Below are positions 17,101 to 24,170 of a stretch of DNA of 64,000 bases, piece by piece. The notes under the pieces are model-generated. The model saw only the letters and a list, made by a program, of their open reading frames with translations, did no database searches and was not told the DNA's origin. The DNA is from JAICJC01 sp963709425 (GTDB lineage Bacteria > Actinomycetota > Thermoleophilia > Gaiellales > JAICJC01), in the NCBI GenBank assembly GCA_963709425.1, contig CAVPWG010000001.1, forward strand, positions 248,001 through 312,000, read 5' to 3'. Made by a program: the position numbers and the translations under genes. Each line of letters opens with the position of its first letter. Within the stretch, counting starts at the first letter, position 1.

Positions 17101-17717
17101 GCCAGCGGGCGCAGGCGGCCCTTCACCTCGCGCTCGAGGTCGCGGGCCCGGTCGAGCTCCGAGGCGACGCGGGCAAGTTTCGACTCGGCCCGAACACGCC
17201 GGCGTTGGTACTTGCCGAGGCCCGCGGCCTCCTCAACGAAGCGGCGGCGCTCGTGCGGCTTCGAGAGCAGGATCTCCTCGACCTTGCCCTGGCCGATGAC
17301 CGAGTGCATCTCGCGTCCCAGGCCCGTGTCGGAGAGGAGCTCGAGCACGTCGAGCCGGCGCACGCGTGCCCGGTTCACCAGGTACTCGCTCTCGCCGCCG
17401 CGGTCGAGCCGCCGCATGACGGACACCTCGCTGAACTCCAGCGGCAGCGTCCCGCACTCGTTGTCAAGCACGAGCTCGACCTCGCAGACGCCGGCCGGAG
17501 GGCGGCCGTCCGACCCGGCGAAGAGCACGTCCTGCCCGGTCGGCGCGCGAAGCTGGACGGGCGAGGAGACGGCCATCGCCCACTGGAGGGCGTCGGCGAT
17601 GTTGGACTTCCCCGAGCCGTTTGGGCCGACGACGACCGCGATGCCGTGGTCGAAGCACAGCTCGACGCTCCCGGGAAACGACTTGAAGCCCCGCATCCGC
17701 AGCGCCTTCAGGTACAT
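14163..17717 (-). CDS. smc: Chromosome segregation protein SMC
   Basis: SMC dimers with ScpA and ScpB form the condensin that organises and separates chromosomes. The 1184-residue protein has the N-terminal Walker A GPNGSGKS at residues 31-38, two long Ala/Glu/Arg-rich coiled-coil arms, and a hinge at about 510-660. The C-terminal LLSGGEKALTAIAFLF signature is followed by YLLDEVEAALDDAN. I start at the ATG at 17717, where the family's MYLKALRMRGFKSF begins. The Ala-rich coiled coils leave very long open frames on the other strand that are not genes. scpA and scpB lie elsewhere in the window, at about 49-50 kb. Confidence 0.97.
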   Translation of the reverse strand: MYLKALRMRGFKSFPGSVELCFDHGIAVVVGPNGSGKSNIADALQWAMAVSSPVQLRAPTGQDVLFAGSDGRPPAGVCEVELVLDNECGTLPLEFSEVSVMRRLDRGGESEYLVNRARVRRLDVLELLSDTGLGREMHSVIGQGKVEEILLSKPHERRRFVEEAAGLGKYQRRRVRAESKLARVASELDRARDLEREVKGRLRPLALQATAAERAAKLGAEIATGRIALLTSDALVEGARVAKGRGRLEAATADRTRAEGRLAELAARRARAEAELTGLATAQERAGHAFYAFETARERLGLAADGLGRARAALARAAARRRASATRLREDVERLERERDQAAAAAESAALEARELSAADTGEAAEAAATAEAALGAMMEARRGLADAQGQAATAGREAEASARRSGELGERVGELRGAREARRQALTEAAAAAETAATTVTAAESAVAACDLTASRARTDADTAAVAERDARAAAADARSRLDVHHTRVDALDAAIERGEGLSPAARALKAAGAELLAAGIEAHPGFERAVAAALGWRAGAVVAERIEHALDLLGRAEGEVAVVLREARPLEPTLPPAPGARPLSEVADIRDTAAARLIDGVWLVDDLGAVEHGVAVTRDGAGIDAERGELWRAGDAGEAAWMAARAERDRLAETLEADEHAAAAADAAAAAAATQAATTAAGEAAARAELAAAQTAWASAQAQAREAARLRDTLADELAREDAAADMAAHDLEVEERRRGDLEAAVASLEDVVARRRAEAEAADERHAGLEARRRSLADEASARAARMASLAERAERHSADADRAGVAAVRASEAADRAIQLAGLAEVDDAPAGAALAAASAAAASAERLRAPARAGIDEIERRAAELSAELQACAADEAAGQGHAREVSAALTEIEVSLARSGERIDEIERRRAALAAEYSLEPSELSSPLEPDEAAAAAARLERLERRRESLGAVNPLAAEEYEEAKGRSDELSHQCADLERSLKELRGLIRDLTQTIDRRFAETFAAVAKNFGEVISTLFPGGSGRLRLTEDDVVSAAPAAAPDEGDDEGHVPDLAARPEPGIELEVRPAGKRIEALSLLSGGEKALTAIAFLFSLLLTKPSPFYLLDEVEAALDDANIERFLDLLRAYQDRAQFIVVTHQRRTMEVADVLYGVTMAGDGESRVLSRRVPADGPHAVSA

Positions 17718-17745
17718 CGGCCTCGCCTTCGTGGACTGGTTCGGG

Positions 17746-18360
17746 CTAGGACTCCCGGAGCGCCTCGAGCGCCTTCCGGGCCGCTCGCTGCTCCGACGCC
17801 TTCTTGCTCGAGCCGGAGCCGCGTCCGAGCTCGTGCCCTCCCACCATCGCGACGGATGTGTACTCGCGCTGATGAGCCGGGCCCGTGGTCTCGGCAACGA
17901 CGTACGTTACCGACCGGTCCAGACGTGCGAGCTCCTCCTGGAGGACGGTCTTGTAGTCGACGTGCTCGACGAGCGCGTAGTCCACCCGCCCGCTGAAGGC
18001 CTCGACGACGGCGGCGGCGACCCGCTCGAACCCGTGCTCGACGTAGCAGCCTCCGATCGCGGCCTCAACGAGCGCGGCCCGGACTGCCTGTGACTCGATC
18101 ACCGCCGCGGCGTCGGACGCGCCGAGCGCGGCGGCCCGGGCAGCGAGGTCGTCCGCCAGGCCGAGGGCGTCGGCCACCACCGCGCAGCTCTCGCGTGACA
18201 CGACGTGCGCCCGCACCCGCGCCAGCTCGCCCTCTGCCCGGTCGGGCAGGCGGCGGTACAGATGGTCGGCGATTGCGAGCCCCAGCACGCCGTCTCCCAG
18301 GAACTCCAGCCGCTCGTACGACCTGGCCCGATCGGGGAGCCACGAGGAATGCGTGAACAC
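17746..18360 (-). CDS. rnc: Ribonuclease III
   Basis: RNase III cuts double-stranded RNA, including rRNA precursors. It has the signature ERLEFLGDGVLGLAI, the ESQAVRAALVEAAIGGCYVEHG segment, and a C-terminal dsRNA-binding domain (YKTVLQEELARL ... GSGSSKKASEQRAARKALE). The first normal start codon is the GTG at 18360, giving 204 residues. However, the same frame continues upstream with family-like sequence (ALIDGLPADLREAV) for about 30 codons without ATG, GTG or TTG before a stop at 18465. The true start may be a rare codon overlapping the end of acpP. smc follows 28 bases downstream. Confidence 0.9.
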   Translation of the reverse strand: MFTHSSWLPDRARSYERLEFLGDGVLGLAIADHLYRRLPDRAEGELARVRAHVVSRESCAVVADALGLADDLAARAAALGASDAAAVIESQAVRAALVEAAIGGCYVEHGFERVAAAVVEAFSGRVDYALVEHVDYKTVLQEELARLDRSVTYVVAETTGPAHQREYTSVAMVGGHELGRGSGSSKKASEQRAARKALEALRES

Positions 18361-18427
18361 GGCCTCCCGGAGGTCGGCCGGAAGGCCGTCGATCAGCGCG
18401 CGGAGCTGGCTCGTCGGCGCGGCCGCG

Positions 18428-18667
18428 TCAGCTATGGGACACGACGTAGTCGACCGCCTGCCCTACGGTCGCGATCTGCTGTGCATCCTCGTCGGAGATC
18501 TTGAGGCCGAACTGGTCCTCGAGCTCCATGATCAGCTCCACGAGGTCGAGCGAGTCCGCATCCAGGTCGGCCTGGAACGACGCGTCCTCGGTCACCTGCT
18601 CCTCGTCCACGCCGAGCTGCTCCACCAGGATGCCACGAACGCGCTCGAGTGCCTCCTCACGATTCAT
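18428..18667 (-). CDS. acpP: Acyl carrier protein
   Basis: ACP carries growing fatty acyl chains on a phosphopantetheine arm. The 79-residue acidic protein has the attachment motif DADSLDLVELIM with the modified serine at about 39 and a typical four-helix pattern. It begins within the end of plsX (ATGA overlap) and precedes rnc. The fatty-acid and phospholipid genes acpP-plsX are thus embedded next to rpmF and rnc, as in many bacteria. Confidence 0.97.
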   Translation of the reverse strand: MNREEALERVRGILVEQLGVDEEQVTEDASFQADLDADSLDLVELIMELEDQFGLKISDEDAQQIATVGQAVDYVVSHS

Positions 18668-19734
18668 GCGCTTGAATCTCCAGTCTCAGGGGATGCGACG
18701 CCGGAGACTGTATTGGCCTGGGGGTCCGCCTGCAAGTCGGACCCCGGAGCGGCGGACGACGCCCGCCGCCCGACCCGCCCGACGACGTCGGCGTCAAGGC
18801 CCCGCGCCGCATACCTGATTGCGTTCGCAATCCCGCGGCGGCCGGCGTTCCCGTGCGCGATCACGGCGAGCCCGCGGACGCCGAGGAGGTAGGCGCCACC
18901 GTAGACCTCCGGATCGGTGCGCTCGCGCAGCCGGAGGAGCGCCGGGCGCAGGAGCAGACCGCCCATTTTGGCCCGCAGGCTGGTCGAGGCGGCGCGCTTC
19001 ACCTCCGAGAACATCGAGACCGCGGCGCCCTCGAGGCCCTTCAGAAGGACATTGCCCGCGAAGCCGTCGGCGACCACGACCTGGAACGCGCCGGTGAGCA
19101 CGTCACGGCCCTCGCAGTTGCCTGCGAACTCGAGGCCGGGCGCCGCCGAGAGAAGCGCGTGCGCCTCGACCGTCCGCTGGTTGCCCTTGGAGGCCTCCTC
19201 GCCGATCGACAGGAGCCCCACCTTGGGATGCTCGACGCCGAGCACGTCCGAGGCGAACTCGGCCCCCATCGCCCCGAACTGCGCCAGGTGCTCCGGCCGG
19301 GCGTCCGGGTTCGCGCCGGCGTCGATCAGGACGCACGGCGCGCCCAGGGCCGGCAGCGGGACGGCGATCCCGGGCCTGAGGATGCCCGGCTGGCGGCCGA
19401 TGTGGACGAGCGAGGCGGCCAGCATCGCCCCGGTCGGCCCGGCCGAGACGACCGCGCCCGCAGCGCCGTCGCGCACGAGCCGGCACGCGCGCACCATCGA
19501 CGAGTCGGGTCGCGAGCGAACGGCGGCCGCAGGCTCGTCGGACGACCCGATCACGTCGCCGGCGGCGACGATCTCGATCTGCGCAGACGGATGCTTGGCG
19601 ACCTCGCCTTCGAGCTCCTCCGGGCGCCCGACGAGCAGCACGCGGACGTCCTCGCGCGCCGCCTCGACGGCCCCGGCGACCACCTCGAGCGGAGCACGGT
19701 CGCCGCCCATCGCGTCGACGGCCACCGTCGCCAT
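18664..19734 (-). CDS. plsX: Phosphate acyltransferase PlsX
   Basis: PlsX turns acyl-ACP into acyl phosphate for phospholipid synthesis by the PlsX-PlsY route. The 356-residue protein opens with VAVDAMGGDRAP, and has VSAGPTGAMLAASL, VLIDAGANPDARPEHLAQFG, LLSIGEEASKGN and DGFAGNVLLKGLEG, all typical. It lies between rpmF and acpP, overlapping the latter by 4 bases. Confidence 0.97.
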   Translation of the reverse strand: MATVAVDAMGGDRAPLEVVAGAVEAAREDVRVLLVGRPEELEGEVAKHPSAQIEIVAAGDVIGSSDEPAAAVRSRPDSSMVRACRLVRDGAAGAVVSAGPTGAMLAASLVHIGRQPGILRPGIAVPLPALGAPCVLIDAGANPDARPEHLAQFGAMGAEFASDVLGVEHPKVGLLSIGEEASKGNQRTVEAHALLSAAPGLEFAGNCEGRDVLTGAFQVVVADGFAGNVLLKGLEGAAVSMFSEVKRAASTSLRAKMGGLLLRPALLRLRERTDPEVYGGAYLLGVRGLAVIAHGNAGRRGIANAIRYAARGLDADVVGRVGRRASSAAPGSDLQADPQANTVSGVASPETGDSSA

Positions 19735-19743
19735 CGATGCGAC

Positions 19744-19932
19744 CTAGGGAGCTTCCTCGCGGAGCGGCTCGACCTCGCGGCCCCGGTAGTGGCCGCACTC
19801 CCGGCAGGCGTGATGCGGGCGCACCGGCTTGTGGCACTGCGGGCACAGGGTCAGCGCCGGAGCGGAGATCGAGTGCGTCGCCCGGCGCTTGTCGCGGCGC
19901 GCCTTCGACGTCTTTTTCTTGGGGACGGCCAT
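19744..19932 (-). CDS. rpmF: 50S ribosomal protein L32
   Basis: Ribosomal protein L32, 62 residues. It starts MAVPKKKTSKARRDKRRA and keeps the zinc ribbon CPQC...CREC, so it is the zinc-binding (C+) form. The ATG at 19932 is the normal family start; codons further upstream belong to the yceD gene in another frame. The yceD-rpmF-plsX order is widespread. Confidence 0.97.
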   Translation of the reverse strand: MAVPKKKTSKARRDKRRATHSISAPALTLCPQCHKPVRPHHACRECGHYRGREVEPLREEAP

Positions 19933-19942
19933 CGCCCGGGGA

Positions 19943-20446
19943 CTATACCCCTGACTCTCGCCAGCTCCGCAGCTTCTCCCAGCGCGGATCGGTCTCCTCC
20001 TCACCGCAGCGGTGCTCGCCGCCCTGTTCGAGGCGCACGCCGCATCGCGGGCACAGGCCCACGCACTCCGGCCGGCACAGGATCTTCTGCGGGAGGGCAA
20101 ACACGAGCGCGTCCCGAGCCCACCGCTCGGCGTCGAGCTCGTCCGCCTCGACGTAGTCGGAGCTGAGCTCCTCGCCACCCGCGGGCTCGTGGTACTCGGC
20201 CGCGGCGATCGAGACATGGACGGCGGCGTCTTCCAGGCAGCGGTAGCACGGGCCGTGGACGTCTGCCTCGAAGCGCAGCTTCAGGTAGACGCCCCCAGGG
20301 ACGCCCTGGAGCTCGATCGACGCATGCGGCGTCGGCGGCTCGACCGCATAGGTCTGACCGCCCAGCTCGAGGGGCGGCTGCGGCAGGTCCAGCTCGGCTC
20401 GGCGAACCTCGCCGGGACGCAGGTCGAGTGCGCGCAGATCAAGCAC
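19943..20446 (-). CDS. YceD/DUF177 family protein
   Basis: A 167-residue protein of the YceD (DUF177) family, which is almost always encoded just before rpmF and in some organisms affects 23S rRNA levels. The conserved pattern is present: HGPCYRCLEDA with a CxxC in the middle, an acidic LSSDYVEADELDAERWARDALVFALPQKILC stretch (family IDL...I-x-E-x-I-x-L-x-x-P-like) and a second C-x-x-x-C-x-G-L-C-x-x-C cluster that probably binds zinc. Molecular function is not settled. Confidence 0.88.
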   Translation of the reverse strand: MLDLRALDLRPGEVRRAELDLPQPPLELGGQTYAVEPPTPHASIELQGVPGGVYLKLRFEADVHGPCYRCLEDAAVHVSIAAAEYHEPAGGEELSSDYVEADELDAERWARDALVFALPQKILCRPECVGLCPRCGVRLEQGGEHRCGEEETDPRWEKLRSWRESGV

Positions 20447-20461
20447 GGGCGCGCCCTCCGG

Positions 20462-20962
20462 CTACTGGAGCTGGGGCTCTTCGTGGTCGACCGTCGCCGC
20501 TCCGTCGCGGTCGTCGGACTTCGATGCGAGCTGCGCGCGGCCGCGCTCCAGCGCGTCCATGATCTTGCCCAGGTTGTGGTGCAAGTTCTCGAGGATGCCG
20601 TCGGCGTAGTCCTCCGCCCCGTGGCGGATCGACCGGTCCTGGCGCCGGGCCTCGGCGAGGACGTCCTCGGCCTGACGCTCGGCGAGCTTCACGACCTCCT
20701 GCTGCGAGGCCTCCCGCGCCGCCTGCTCGCGCGCCTCCGCGATCAGCCGCTCGGCCTCGCGCTTGGCCTCGGCCAGCATCTCCTGGCGTTCCTTCACGAT
20801 CCAGCGGGCCTGCTTGATCTCCTCGGGGATCGTCGAGCGCATCTGGTCGATGATCTCCCAGATCTCCTCGCGGTCCACGCGGACCTGATCTTGGGACAGC
20901 GGCACGCCCTTGGCGTTCTGCACCAGCTCGTCGAGCTTGTCGATCAGCACGAGGACATCCAA
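20462..20962 (-). CDS. Coiled-coil protein of the DivIVA/ATP-synthase-b-like type
   Basis: A 166-residue acidic protein with a short N-terminal segment (DVLVLIDKLDELV) followed by a long alpha-helical coiled coil (about residues 30-120) rich in Glu, Arg and Ala. Such proteins are commonly encoded beside coaD and yceD in Actinobacteria and are described as DivIVA-like or ATP-synthase-subunit-b-like. A cell-envelope or division role is likely but unproven. The start is TTG at 20962, supported by GGAGGG eight bases upstream. Confidence 0.8.
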   Translation of the reverse strand: MDVLVLIDKLDELVQNAKGVPLSQDQVRVDREEIWEIIDQMRSTIPEEIKQARWIVKERQEMLAEAKREAERLIAEAREQAAREASQQEVVKLAERQAEDVLAEARRQDRSIRHGAEDYADGILENLHHNLGKIMDALERGRAQLASKSDDRDGAATVDHEEPQLQ

Positions 20963-20983
20963 CGCGGTACTCCCTCCGTCTGG

Positions 20984-21481
20984 CTACTTCTCGCCCGCGG
21001 CGTGGAGCTCCGCGAGCCGGCGTGCGACGGGCTCGGGCACGTACTTCGCGACCGAGCCCCCGAACGCCGCGATCTCGCGAACGCCACGGGACGAGAGGAA
21101 ACTGTACTCCGGTGAGGCCATCAGGTACATCGTCTCGATCTCCGGGGCCATCCCCCGGTTCAGGTTGTTCATCTGGAACTCCCACTCGAAGTCCGACACC
21201 GCACGCAGCCCCTTCACGATCGAGCGGGCGCCTCGCTCGCGTGCGAACTCGACCACGAGCGTCGCGAATCCTTCCACGCTGACGTTCGGCGTGCCGCCCA
21301 ACGACTCCTCGATGAACGCGATCCGGTCGTCCAGGCTGAACATCGTCCGCTTGTGCTGAGGGGCACGGACGACCGCCACGATCACGCGGTCGAAGATCGA
21401 CGCCGCCCGTCGGATGATGTCGAGGTGGCCCGACGTGACGGGGTCGTACGTCCCCGGGCAGACGGCGACGGTCTCAGCCAC
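20984..21481 (-). CDS. coaD: Phosphopantetheine adenylyltransferase
   Basis: CoaD makes dephospho-CoA from ATP and 4'-phosphopantetheine. The 165-residue protein has the nucleotidyltransferase motif TSGH at residues 16-19, KGLRAVSDFEWEFQMNNLNR and the second motif YSFLSSRGVRE. The GTG at 21481 overlaps the rsmD stop by 8 bases, and homologues begin exactly here. It pairs with rsmD upstream, a near-universal arrangement. Confidence 0.96.
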   Translation of the reverse strand: MAETVAVCPGTYDPVTSGHLDIIRRAASIFDRVIVAVVRAPQHKRTMFSLDDRIAFIEESLGGTPNVSVEGFATLVVEFARERGARSIVKGLRAVSDFEWEFQMNNLNRGMAPEIETMYLMASPEYSFLSSRGVREIAAFGGSVAKYVPEPVARRLAELHAAGEK

Positions 21482-22016
21482 GCCGCCACACCGCGATCGC
21501 GGTGCCTCCGTACGTCCGGTCGGCCACAAGGTCGAGCCCCGGGTCGGGCGCCGGGTCGGCGGCCGAGCGCTCGAGCACGGCGCGCCCGCCCGGCGCCAGG
21601 ATCGCCGGAAGGTTGGCTTCGAGATGGTCGGTCAGGCCGGAGAGCATCGTGTAGGGGGGATCGAGGAGCACCAGGTCATATGTCACGCCTGCTGCGCGAT
21701 CCGCAGTCAGTCGGCGCCGGGCGTCCTGCCGGCGAATCGCGCACCGGTCAGCGTACCGGAGCCGGCGCGCATTCTCACGCACCGCCGCCAGCGCGGCCCG
21801 GTCGACATCGCAGAACGCGGCGGTCGCGGCGCCCCGCGACAGGGCCTCGAAGCCGAGCGCCCCGGAGCCGGCGAACGCGTCCAGCACCGCCGTCCCTGCG
21901 ACGTCGCCGAGGATGGCGAAGAGCGACTCGCGCACCCGGTCGGAGGTCGGCCGCGCGCCGCGGCCGCCGGGCGCCGCGAGCCGCGTGCCCTTGCGCTCTC
22001 CGGCCACGATCCGCAC
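21474..22016 (-). CDS. rsmD: 16S rRNA (guanine-966-N2)-methyltransferase RsmD
   Basis: RsmD methylates G966 of 16S rRNA using S-adenosylmethionine. The 180-residue protein shows MRIVAGERKGTRL, RPTSDRVRESLFAIL, LDAFAGSGALGFEALSRGA (the AdoMet-binding loop) and the catalytic DPPY at residues 119-122. Its GTG start lies six bases after TAGATT, which itself overlaps the recG stop codon, so it can be transcribed separately from recG. Confidence 0.95.
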   Translation of the reverse strand: MRIVAGERKGTRLAAPGGRGARPTSDRVRESLFAILGDVAGTAVLDAFAGSGALGFEALSRGAATAAFCDVDRAALAAVRENARRLRYADRCAIRRQDARRRLTADRAAGVTYDLVLLDPPYTMLSGLTDHLEANLPAILAPGGRAVLERSAADPAPDPGLDLVADRTYGGTAIAVWRRG

Positions 22017-22022
22017 CGGTGC

Positions 22023-22028
22023 AATCTA
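22023..22028 (-). promoter_or_regulatory. Probable -10 box for rsmD
   Basis: TAGATT ends six bases before the rsmD GTG and includes the TAG stop codon of recG. Spacing matches the recurrent leaderless pattern. Confidence 0.38.
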
Positions 22029-24170
22029 TTGCGGCGCGAGCCAGTCGACGTCCCCGCCGAACGCCCGCCGGGTGGCCTCGGCGATGATCGCCGCGGCGGG
22101 GCCGGTCATCTCGGGGTCGGCGGCGAGCACCGCCTTGGCGTCCCCGCGAGCCTGGGCGGCGAGCCGGCGCTGGCGCGCCAGACGGGCGTGGCGGAGGTCG
22201 GGGACGCCCGATTGGCGAAGCCCGAGCAGCGCGCCCTCCCCGCGCAGCTCGAGGTCCACGTCGGCCAGCTCGAAGCCGTCCGAGATCCGCGCCATCGCGT
22301 CCAGACGGGCACGTGCCTCGTCCGTCACGGGGTCCGCGAGCAGCATGCAGAAGCTCTCGTGCGCGCCGCGCCCCACCCGCCCCCGCAGCTGGTGGAGCTG
22401 AGCCAGACCGAAGAGGTCGGCCTGCTCGATCACCATCACGGTCGCATTCGGGACGTCGACGCCGACCTCGATGACCGTCGTCGCGACGAGCACCTGCACC
22501 GCGCCCGTGCGGAAGCCGTCCATGATCCGGCGCCGCTCGGGCACCGGAAGCTGGCCGTGGATGCACTCCAGGCGGTATCCCCGGAGCTCGCCCGAGCCGA
22601 GCCGGGCGGCCTCCGACTCGGCGGCGGCCGCGGCCCGCGCGTCGTCCGCCTCGGTCACAAGCGGGCAGACCACGTACGCCTGGCGGCCGTGGTCGAGGAG
22701 CCTGCGCATCCGCGCGAACACCTCGTCGCGGCGGTCGAGGCTGAGGACGCGGGTGACGACCGGCGCCCGTCCCGCCGGGAGCTCATCGAGCACGGACACC
22801 TCCAGGTCGCCGTAGACGGAGAGCGCCAGCGTCCGCGGGATCGGGGTCGCCGTCATGTGCAGCACGTGCGGCGACGGCCCCTCACGGGCCTTCTCCTCGA
22901 GCGCCCGCCGCTGCTCGACGCCGAAGCGGTGCTGCTCGTCGACCACGGCCACGCGCAGCGCTCCGTAGTCGACGCCGGCCTGGATGAGGGCGTGGGTCCC
23001 GACGGCGACGGCCGGCTCGCCCGATGCCAGGAGCCCCTCGGCCGCTCGCCGCTCACGGGCGGCCGTCCCCTGCATCAGCCCGACGACGCGCACGCCGAGC
23101 GGCTCGCACAGGCCCGCGAGGCCGATCAGGTGCTGGGTGGCGAGCGTCTCGGTCGGCGCCATCAGCGCCCCCTGGCCGCCTGCCTCGACGGCCCGCACGA
23201 GCGCGTACGCCGCGACGGCGGTCTTCCCCGAGCCGACGTCGCCCTGGAGCAGCCGCCGCATCGGCACGGCCCGTCGCAGGTCGGCGTCGATCTCGCCGAC
23301 CGCCCGGATCTGCGCCCCGGTCAGCTCGAACGGCAGCGCTTCGACGAACGACGCGGCCAGGTCGCCGGGGCCCGGGAGCGGCCGCGCGCTCGCCTCCGCC
23401 TCGAAGCGTGCCCGGCGGCGGAGCAGGCCGAGCTGGAGGAGGTGGAGCTCGTCGTAGGCCAGGCGCCTGCCGGCGGCACGCGCCTCTGCGAGGTCGCGCG
23501 GCTGGTGGCTCGCGTGCAGCGCGTCGCGGCGTAGAGGCAGGGCGCGGCGGGCCTTCACGCCGTCGGGCAGCGGGTCGACCTCGTCGCCGGCGTGCCCGAG
23601 CGCGTCGGCCACGAGCTCGACCAGCCTCCGGCTCGAGACCCGCTCGGACGCCGGGTACACCGGCACGAGGCCGGACGTGTGCAGTGCCTCACCGTCGTCG
23701 GCGGCCCGCTCGTGGCTCTTGACGACGATCTCGGCGCCGATCGTCGGGCGCCGCTCGCCGCGAAGCGAGAGCCTCATCCCCGGCTTCAGGTTCTTGGCGA
23801 GGTAGCGCTGGTTGAACCAGATTGCAACGCCCGGGCCGGACTCGTCGCGGATCGCCGCCTCCACGATCGCCAGGTTTCGCCGCCGGGTCGGTCGAAGCCG
23901 GACGCGCTCGACCGTGCACACCACGGTGGCCTCCTCACCCGGCGCGATCTCGGCCAGCAGGCGGCCGGAGCGGAAGTCCTCGTGCCGGAACGGGACGTGC
24001 TCGAGCAGGTCGCCGACGGTCTCGACAGGGCGCGGGCGGAGCGCGGCGAGCGCCTCTGCGAGCGCCCGCCGCGAGGTCGCCGGCAGGTCGAGGTGGCCGG
24101 GACTCGGGGCCGAACGCGGCCGCGGGAAGCCGCTCTCGGGCGCCGGGGCGCCCCCGAACGCACGCGTCAT
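22026..24170 (-). CDS. recG: ATP-dependent DNA helicase RecG
   Basis: RecG rewinds stalled replication forks and moves Holliday junctions. The 714-residue protein has an N-terminal OB wedge domain (about residues 60-150) and the helicase core with GDVGSGKTAVAAYAL, APTETLATQH, DEQHRFGVEQR (motif II), MTATPIPRTLALSVYGDL (motif III), and the C-terminal HGQLPVPERRRIMDGF and QLRGRVGRG segments. Its ATG overlaps the stop of the FakA/DegV gene (ATGA), and it precedes rsmD. Confidence 0.97.
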   Translation of the reverse strand: MTRAFGGAPAPESGFPRPRSAPSPGHLDLPATSRRALAEALAALRPRPVETVGDLLEHVPFRHEDFRSGRLLAEIAPGEEATVVCTVERVRLRPTRRRNLAIVEAAIRDESGPGVAIWFNQRYLAKNLKPGMRLSLRGERRPTIGAEIVVKSHERAADDGEALHTSGLVPVYPASERVSSRRLVELVADALGHAGDEVDPLPDGVKARRALPLRRDALHASHQPRDLAEARAAGRRLAYDELHLLQLGLLRRRARFEAEASARPLPGPGDLAASFVEALPFELTGAQIRAVGEIDADLRRAVPMRRLLQGDVGSGKTAVAAYALVRAVEAGGQGALMAPTETLATQHLIGLAGLCEPLGVRVVGLMQGTAARERRAAEGLLASGEPAVAVGTHALIQAGVDYGALRVAVVDEQHRFGVEQRRALEEKAREGPSPHVLHMTATPIPRTLALSVYGDLEVSVLDELPAGRAPVVTRVLSLDRRDEVFARMRRLLDHGRQAYVVCPLVTEADDARAAAAAESEAARLGSGELRGYRLECIHGQLPVPERRRIMDGFRTGAVQVLVATTVIEVGVDVPNATVMVIEQADLFGLAQLHQLRGRVGRGAHESFCMLLADPVTDEARARLDAMARISDGFELADVDLELRGEGALLGLRQSGVPDLRHARLARQRRLAAQARGDAKAVLAADPEMTGPAAAIIAEATRRAFGGDVDWLAPQ

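Noticed and set aside
13365..17996. A 1543-codon open frame on the plus strand, opposite smc
   Set aside because: It is a shadow of the Ala/Glu/Arg-rich SMC coiled coils in very GC-rich DNA. The translation has no domains and smc has all its motifs.
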